DNA from: Hemerocallis citrina
Lineage: Eukaryota; Streptophyta; Magnoliopsida; Asparagales; Asphodelaceae
Assembly (NCBI GenBank): GCA_017893485.1
Contig: CM030367.1
Span: forward strand, 85,442,853 to 85,506,852
DNA: 64,000 bases
Reading direction: 5' to 3'
Each line of letters begins with the position of its first letter. The stretch's first letter is position 1. Of this stretch, positions 56,765 through 64,000 are shown piece after piece. Both the position numbers and the translations under genes were made by a program. The notes below the pieces were generated by a model that did not search any database, was not told the origin of the DNA, and was given only the letters and a program-made list of their open reading frames with translations.

Positions 56765-56924
56765 AATAGTGCCCGTCGTCCTCGTCTATTGCTCAATAGG
56801 AGTGTTCCACTTCTTAGGAAGAGTTAGAATCGTAATCTGTAGTTTTGTAGAGGTTTTAATCTTCAATAAGACTTGTATCCCGAATTTTAGCAGAATAAGA
56901 TATTTGTAGTATTCGAGCAATATT

Positions 56925-57262
56925 TTTGTGGAGCAATTTTGAATGGTGAGCTACTTTGCACTTGCTCGTTCGCAAGCGGCTAAAGTGGCATCGATCCAAG
57001 TGTTGGACTCCGAACTTGTTGTTTAAGAGAGTTTCAACAGTTGTGGGAGCAATCTCAAATGGTGAGCTACTTCGCACTTGCTTGTTCGCAAGCGGCTAAA
57101 GTGGCACCGAACCAAGTGTTGGACTCTGAACTTTTCATTTAATAGAGTTTCAACAGTTGTGGAGCAATTTCAAATGGTGAGCTACTTCACACTTGCTTGT
57201 TCGCAAGTGACTAAAGTGGCGTCGAACCAAGTGTTGGACTCCGAACATGTCGTTTAGAAGAG
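56925..57262. repeat. About 110-bp tandem array of element 2, homologous to the 214-bp array of element 1
   Basis: Three copies of GAGCAATTT..AATGGTGAGC, CTTGCTTGTTCGCAAGCGGC and CCAAGTGTTGGACTCCGAAC. In reverse complement these match the halves of the 6738-7690 array, including the hairpin at GTTCGCAAGC. It separates the 3' ends of pol and of the opposite-strand gene, as in element 1. Confidence 0.9.
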
Positions 57263-57340
57263 TTTCCGTACTTAGAGTGTATGCTTTGGAGTAAAACAAC
57301 CAGAACATTTAGACAATAGGTAATCTGAGAAGTAAATTTC

Positions 57341-57347
57341 TTTTATT
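57341..57347 (-). terminator. Poly(A) signal-like motif after element 2 pol
   Basis: Minus-strand AATAAAA about 135 bp past the pol stop, in text (GCAACTCAGAAGCAGCCACT..) that parallels 6640-6700 of element 1 (GCAACTTTAGAAGCAGCCGAT..). Confidence 0.5.
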
Positions 57348-57481
57348 AAAGAGAACTAAGTGGCTGCTTCTGAGTTGCAAGCCTTTATTACATTTGAGAA
57401 AATCAACTAACTAATAAGAAGAAAAACAAACTTAGAAATGCTTTAGGTAGAAGTTGATTGGAACGGTATTTGAACACCCTC

Positions 57482-60400
57482 TTAGTACTTCAATAGGTGT
57501 TCTACATTCCATGTTCTTGGTACACTCTTGCCCCCCAGGTCTTCAAGTTGATAGGCCACAGGGCGGAAAACTTTGGAGATCCTATACGGCTCTTCCCAAT
57601 TAGGAGATAGTTTCCCTTTCTTGCTCGGGAAAGAAATTGATAGTTTTCTCATAACCATGTCTCCTTTTTTGAGATTTGTGGGGCGGACTCTCTTGTTGTA
57701 GGACTGCTCGATCCTGCGCTGGTAGATCTCTTGACGAATGGAGGATCTTTCTCGAATCTCATCGATGAGGTCCAGGTTGCCCCGAAGCTGATTCGAATTT
57801 TGCTTTTCACTGAAGGCAATCAAATGGGGAGAGGGTAGGCCAACTTCAAGTGGGATGATGGCTTCTAATCTGTAAGTAAGGTGGAAAGGAGATTCTCCTG
57901 TTGGGGTTCGCTTAGTAGTGCGGTAGCTCCAGAGCACATTGGGGAGTTGCTCGACCTAAAATTCCTTGGCAGACTTGTCAAGTCTCTTCTTTAGGCTAGA
58001 GAGAATTTGTCGATTGGCATTCTCTACTTGACTGTTGGATTGCGGGTGGGATACTGAGGAGAATCGTTGATGGATACCATGGTCCGCACAGAAATTGCGG
58101 AAGGCTGTCCCTGTGAATTGGGTCCCATTGTCCGTTACTAAGATTAGAGGTACACCAAATCTGCAGACGATGTTCTTCCAAAAGAACTGCTCGGCCTCAA
58201 TCTATTTGGAGAAGTAGTCGATCGCAAGGACATGGAACTTCAGCTGGCCAGGCGCTGGAGGGAAGGGCCCGAGCAAGTCCATCCTCCACATTGCGAAAGG
58301 GGTCGGACTGGATAAGGAGGACAGCTAGACTTATGGTAAACGGCTAATTGTTGAGAACTTTTGACAGAGGGTGCATTGGTGAACGTGTTGTTCGGCGTCA
58401 CTGAGGAGTGTGGGTCAGAAATAGCCATGTTTAAGGATTTTGCGGACAAGGGACCTTGCTCCCCGATAAGCCCCACATATCCCTTCATGGACCTCCTTTA
58501 GAGCGTACTGGGCCTCCTTGGGGGAGAGGCATCTCAAGTAGGGTCTACCGTCTACGTGAGTATAAGAGCGCTTGTACATGACTCCTTTGATGAGCGTATA
58601 TCGCTCGGCTCTAGTTTTGACTTTTCTAGCCTTTTTAGGGTCTGGAGGGAGGATTCCGTCTTTAAGAAACTTGAGCAGAGGCTTCATCCAATTCTCCCCA
58701 AGTACAAGGCGCAGTATCTCCATTAGTTCGGGACTTTCTTCCTCATTGCTAGGTTTCAAAAGGACTTCTATCAAAACGGTATGTTCAATCCCCTGGAGGG
58801 AAGAGAAGGCCAACTTTGAGAGAGCATTTGCTTGCCCGTTCTCCTCTCGGAGTATTCGTTGGATTTCTGCTTCTTTGAAAGTAGCTAGCAGCTCTTTGAC
58901 CTTGGCCAAATATTAGACCTTGCAATCATCTCTTGCCTCATACTCTCCCGATACCTGGTTCACCACCATCTGTGAGTCACTGAATACTTTGACGTGCTGG
59001 GCACCGGCCTTGCGTGCCAGGCATAGACCGACTATGGGATCCTCTTATTTTGCCTCATTGTTTGATGCCGAAAAATTAATGCGGAGTGAATACTGAAGAA
59101 CGAAGTCATCGGGGCCAGTCAGGATGAACCCTGCTCCTCTCTCGTTAGCGCATGAAGACCCATCAACATACATGATCCAGAATGGGGGTTCCTCTCATTC
59201 CTCGCTGAAGTTGGGGATAGTTCTCTCTACTATAAATTCTGCTAGGGCTTGTTCCTTGATAGCGGTTCTTGGCTGATAGTTGATATCATGTTGGCTCAGC
59301 TCTTTAGACCACTTCATAAGGCACCCTGAAGTTTCGGGCTTGTGGAGCACTTGCTTGAGGGGTTGGTCGGTAAGAATGACCAACGAGTGGGATTGGAAGT
59401 AAGGGCGGAGCTTTCGAGCAGCCATGACTAACGCATAGACCATCTTTTCTATCTTTGAGTAACGGAGTTCGGCATCTCTGAGAACCTTACTCACATAGTA
59501 GATTGGCATTTGCATCTTATCTTCTTCTCTTACTAGGACGGCCCTGAGGGTATATTCTGAGGTGGCGAGGTAAATGTAGAGAATTTCCCGAGGCTTTGGC
59601 TTGCTCAAGAGTGGGGGGTTGACTAGATAGGCTTTGAGTTGGTCGAAGGAATCCTGTTATAGTTGCCCCCACTAGAAGCCTTTCGTTCCTCTAAGAGCCT
59701 TGAAGAACAAGAGACACTTTTCTCCTGACTTGGAGAGGAAGCGCCCTATGACCGCGAGGCATCCTGTGAGTCTTTTTATGTCTTTGACACTGGAAGGGGG
59801 TTCCATGTTCAGTATGGCCTGGATCTTCTCCAGATTGGCTTCTATGCCTCTTTGGATAACCATGAACCCTAGGAATTTACCGGATGAGACACCGAAGGTA
59901 CATTTAGTCGGTTCATGTTGTGACTCCGCAATACATCAAAGGCCTCCTGAAGGTCAGTCACATGGTTCAATTTGCTGATGCTTTTAACCAACAGGTCATC
60001 CACATAGACCTCCATGTTCCGGCCAATCTGTTCTCTAAAAACTTTATTGACAAGGCACTGATAAGTCGCTTCAGCGTTCTTCAGCCCAAAGGGCATGAAC
60101 TGGTAGCAATATAGGCCTTGGTCTATTACAACAAAGTCTTCGAAATATCAGGGGGGACATCCTGATCTGGTTATACCCAGAGAAGGCGTCCATGAAACTC
60201 AAGAGTTTGTGACCGGAAGTTGCATCAATCAAAGCATCAATGCTAGGGAGCGGGAATGGATCTTTTGGACAAGCCTTGTTCAGATCAGTGAAATCAATAC
60301 ATATTCTCCAGCTCCCATTGGCCTTTTTGACCATCACAACAATGGACAGCCACTCGGGATAGTTAACCTCTCGTATGAACCGAGCATTCAAGAGTTTCTC

Positions 60401-62383
60401 TACTTCTTCTTTGATTGCCTGCTGGCGTTCTAGTGCAAACTTGCGACATTTTTGCTGGACAGGTTTAGCTTCAGGAGCAACGCTGAGGTGATGCATGAGA
60501 AGTTCTTCTAAGATTGCAGGCATGTCTGTCGCGGTCCAAACAAACAGGTCGTGATTTCCCCTTATGCATTGGATGATGTCAGCTTTGACAAGAGGGGGAA
60601 GGACCTTACTAATTTTGAATGTCTTGGTCGGGCCTTCTTCTGAGAAGACTACTTCTTCCAACTCATCGACCAGCTCTCAGATGGCTTGGCTACTCCCTTG
60701 GGGGAGCTTAAGGGCTTCAAGAGAGAGGACCGGCCCTCCTACCGAAGTGATGTAACATTTTCGGGCAGTCTCCTGGCGTTCCCTGACCTCTCCCACCCCA
60801 GCTGTGGTGGGGAATTTCATCTTCATATGGTAGGCTGAGGGTATGGCTTGAAAAGCGGCTTGGCCGGGTCAGCCAAGGATGACATTGTAAGCAGCCTTTA
60901 CGTCAACAACCATAAAGTCCATTGGTTTGGTTCGGGTGGCCGGGGTTCTGCCAGCGGTTACATCGAGAGTTATAAATCCTTCGATCATCACTAGCACCCC
61001 AGAGAATCAGTGGAGAGTGTAGTCGGCGGGTTTGAGGTGATCTCTAGACAAATTGAGGCCCTAGAAGGCTTACAGGAAGAGAATATTGACCGAGTTGACA
61101 CTGTCTACCAGGACTCGGCGCACTTCAAAGTTGGCCATATGGAGGTTTATCACAAGAGCATCACAATGAGACGTTCAGATGCCTTCCAAATCTTTATCTG
61201 AAAAGGTGACAGGAACCCCATGGCCCTTGGGGGGAGGATGGTTCTGCACCGAGTTTACTTCTCGGACGAAGGCTTTTCGGGAGGAGTTTGACTTTCCCCC
61301 CATTGGGCCACCGTGGATAAGGTGTAAGACAGCTTCAACTTCGTAGTTAGGGGTCTCAACAGATCTTTCAGTTTGCTTGTTAGCCCCTCGGGGGGTGGAG
61401 GATCTACTCTGTCCTTCCTTATGAACTTGGCCAGTTGCCCCCTCTGAATGAGGGCCTCGATCTCATCTTTGAGGGCCCAACAGTCATCTATGTCATGGCC
61501 ATGGTCCCTATGAAAGCGGCACCAGTTGTCCTTATTCCTTTTCTTACATGGTGTATTCTTCTTTGAAGGTGGTTGGAGCAACCCTTCTTTCCCGACCTCC
61601 ATTAGGATGGCAGAGACACTGGCATTAAGAGGGTGAACTTCTCAAAAAGGGGAGGAGGGCGGCGCTGGCAACCATTATGCTTTTGAAGCTTCTTAGCCCC
61701 TTCTTTGTCTACACCCTTCCGTTTGTTCCCGGACAAGGGATCTTTTTTATCAAGCGGGAGGAGGGCCTCCTCCGCTCGAATATATTTCTCGCTCCTCAGC
61801 AGAAGTTCCGAGAAGTCCTGGGGCAGTTTTTTAGCGAGAGATTCCTTCAAGTCGGCATGGTTAATGTTGTATCGGAACGCAGCAGAGGCCACCAACTAAT
61901 CTAGGGAGGTGATAGATCGAGACTCGGTGGTAAAGCGCTTGACATAGTCCCTTAAGCGCTCGCCCTTCCTTTTACTGAGTGCCAACAAAGATGTGCTCGT
62001 CTTCTTGGCCCGGCGGCTACTCACAAAGTGGGTAAGGAAGAGCTCCTCGAACTGGTCGAAGGAGAAGATGGAGGAAGGTTTCAGCCAGGAGTACAATTCT
62101 CTCGCCGGCCCCTTCAGCGTGGCTGGGAAGGTTTTGCAAAGGAGCGCATCTGAAGCCTGGTGAATCATCATGAGAGTTTTGAAACTCTCGATGTGGTCAG
62201 CCGGGTCTGATTCCCTATTGTAAGACTCAAAGTAAGGGGGCTTGAAGTTTTCTGGGACCGGGGCTTCCACGATGGTTTTAGAGAACGGAGGCCTGCTTCG
62301 GCGGAAATTCCTCGCCCGCTGCTCTTCTTCTTGGTTGAGCCGGTTGAGACGGCTCTCCATCTCGTGGAGACGACGGTGGACGA
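57482..62383 (-). pseudogene. Element 2 gag-pol, decayed
   Basis: Reads right to left: gag 62383-61400 (DPADHIESFKTLMM, zinc-like WCRFHRDHGHDIDDC), protease about 61110-60900, RT 60661-59870 (RICIDFTDLNKACPKDPFPL, YVDD at 60006-59995), RNase H 59608-59195, second RNase H 59180-58800 (YVDGSSC), integrase 58600-57482 (VTDNGTQFTG). The 5' end of gag is cut by a family-X LTR at 62384. Breaks include TAG after SITSLD (61896-61898), frameshifts near 61605, 61388 and 60140, and stops in the second RNase H. The protease active site reads Asp-Ser-Val where element 1 has Asp-Asn-Gly. It is closely related to element 1 throughout but not functional. Confidence 0.92.
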
Positions 62384-62792
62384 TGTCACGCCCTGCTTCC
62401 CAAAATACGGGAATACGAGCACGTATCGAAGGCCCAGCGAATGATTATACATCATCCATAAGCTGTAACAGATTAACTCAACAATATATAAGAGAAAACA
62501 ACCACGCAGGAAGAATATAATCACATAAACAAAGAATAAACTTCAAAATAATCATGAAATAAATTCACCAAATAATAATCTAACATTTGGGATAAAAGCA
62601 AACTTCGGGTTATAAAGCCCAAGAATACAAAGTATGATAAAAGCAATACAATAAACAAATAATAAGAGATAACTAAGCAGTCTAATGGTCCAGCTCCGAT
62701 CTTCAGAGAGTTTGCTCACAAATTTCTTCTAGTATTGTTCCTTCGATACCTGTGAATTCTTGATCTAAAAAGAAAGAAAAGAGTGCCCTTAG
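62384..62792 (-). mobile_element. 3' end of another family-X LTR, inserted in element 2 gag
   Basis: In reverse complement it ends ..CGTATTTTGGGAAGC.GGGCGTGACA, matching the X ends at 14845 and 29167, with the ATTGTTGAGTT and TTCGCTGGGCC blocks. The gag frame of element 2 runs up to it. It is interrupted at 62793; its remainder and target duplicate are beyond the window. Confidence 0.85.
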
Positions 62793-64000
62793 TGTAACAC
62801 CCCGAATTCCAAATATGATCGAATTCGAGATTCCACAGGATCTTTACACTTCACATTGTACAATTTTACAAGGAAATTTGAACTTGTCATCATACATCAG
62901 AGTTCTTTACAATGAAAATAATATACAACTTGCAACATCTTTAACATTTAAGTAAATCAACTGCGGCATATCAACTTTATCTCTTCATGAATAATCCAAT
63001 TCCTGCATATAAGACTGTAGGCACATCAGTTGCTTTCAACCGACGAAAATGTTATACATGGCCATCCTCTCTATGCCAAAATACAACGATCTCAATACTT
63101 TAACAGGTCACAAACTTGAATGCAAATAAAGTGTTAAATGTGATTACTCTAAACATGTAAGTGTATGTAATGACTTAATGCCTAATGCAGATATTTTATA
63201 CTAAGATGACACTAATGCATACTTGTTCGGATTCTATGCATCTCATACTACATTGGTCCGAGGGCAAGCACCTACGTACTCCACATTAAAGGGTTCGATC
63301 CCTCGCCTTGAAAACTATCCAGTAATAAAAAGCAAGGTTTGGACATTCCACGAGTGTGGATCGCAGTCCCGGAGTACACTGTTCGACTGTTATATAGACT
63401 CCTCGTCGTGCGAACCTCCCGCAAGTGCCCCTCTAGCTGCGGTATGTGTATATACACTGGAGTACGGCAAACTATCCGCCCGACTACACATAGTCCCGAA
63501 TTTAAAATAAAAGCTCGTCTCCATCAAATCAACCTCAGTCCCGGAGTACACCGCCTGACTGGGTCTATAGTCCCGAAGTATACCGCCCGACTATATAGAG
63601 TGCCCCACTTACGTTTGCCCAGGTTTACTATATCTTCTCTTAGTGCCTAGTTCTTAAGTTCAAGACATAAATAAATTATCATTCCTAGAGCTAGTCTTAC
63701 CCCCTACCGGACTTAATCACAATTACGGAGATAGTTCCATGGCCATATCTCAAAAATAACTCAAATCTTTTAATTCAATAATGCCGGTACCCAAGGTCTC
63801 ATTAACTCTAAATTACAACCTTTCATGTACAAGAATCCACGGATACTCATACCCTTCAATAATCATGTATTAAACTCAATTAATTCATATCTTCAACTTA
63901 TTCATAATTCGATCAATGTCTTGTCTTACCATTACTCATGATTCATTTATTCATTTACAATTCAAAATAAAACAATATTTCTTTTCATGAGCATAGATTC
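62793..64000 (-). mobile_element. Start of a family-Y LTR, runs off the window
   Basis: TGTAACACCCCGAATTCC, followed for several hundred bases by text matching 34535 onward (GAGATTCCACA.GATCTTT, ACAATTTTACAAGGAA, GATTCTATGCATC.CATACTAC, GGTCCGAGGGCAAGC). A CCCGGAGTACAC.G..CGACT phrase repeats at 63368, 63450-63490 and 63540-63600. Orientation is inferred from 34535-37820. No gene. Confidence 0.8.

Larger units (their letters stand above)
22171..62383 (-). mobile_element. Element 2: older Tat-type Ty3/gypsy element, minus strand, split by four insertions
   Basis: Same layout as element 1 but inverted. From right to left: decayed gag-pol (62383-57482), 107-bp array (57262-56925), opposite-strand gene (fragments between 56764 and 29170, plus strand), promoter and leader (24400-24728), 115-bp array (24390-23200), 3' LTR (22777-22171). 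Removing the insertions 24729-29167, 29866-49627 and 50144-54571 makes the pieces contiguous and collinear with element 1. The fourth insertion starts at 62384 in gag, and the 5' LTR is outside the window. Stops, frameshifts and LTR divergence from element 1 show it is much older. Confidence 0.88.

Overview
The window looks like a heterochromatic or intergenic stretch of a flowering-plant nuclear genome. It is AT-rich outside the mobile elements. It carries Ty3/gypsy (Tat-like), Ty1/copia, TRIM-like and DNA-transposon sequence nested in one another. I found no host gene that I would defend. Domain calls come from reading motifs; no search was run.

Layout. (1) 1-14845: the 3' end of an LTR (family X) split by an almost complete Tat-type Ty3/gypsy element (element 1, 149-14809). 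Element 1 has 623-bp LTRs, a perfect 5-bp target duplication, a sense gag-pol broken by one stop, two tandem-repeat arrays, and a multi-exon gene on the opposite strand. (2) 14846-22170: gene-poor DNA holding a hairpin-rich inverted-repeat element with a decayed plant-mobile-domain (MAIN-like) gene, and two hAT-type MITEs with perfect 8-bp target duplications. (3) 22171-62383: a second, older Tat element (element 2, minus strand). Its 3' LTR is at 22171-22777, its decayed gag-pol at 57482-62383, and its copy of the opposite-strand gene is scattered over 29170-56764.

Element 2 is split by four insertions. A family-X solo LTR (24729-29167) contains a TRIM-like element (25218-26560). A second TRIM-like element (29866-49627, TSD GATTC) has grown to 19.8 kb because a large inverted-repeat DNA element (about 30706-47014) sits in its 3' LTR; that element in turn contains a solo LTR (34535-37820) and a complete decayed copia element (38347-46360). 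A long solo LTR (50144-54571) interrupts the opposite-strand gene. A further family-X LTR starts at 62384 inside gag, and it is itself interrupted at 62793 by another LTR that runs off the window.

The most interesting feature is the opposite-strand gene of the two Tat elements. Both copies keep a TATA-type promoter, the same exon order, GT-AG introns of about 85 bp at equivalent places with the same phase, a putative gypsy-type transposon (Transposase_28-like) domain, coiled coils and an acidic tail. Gag-pol and this gene converge on a hairpin-rich tandem array, with poly(A)-like signals around it. Extra ORFs are known in Tat-lineage elements; the intron-bearing, promoter-bearing convergent arrangement is what I would examine first.
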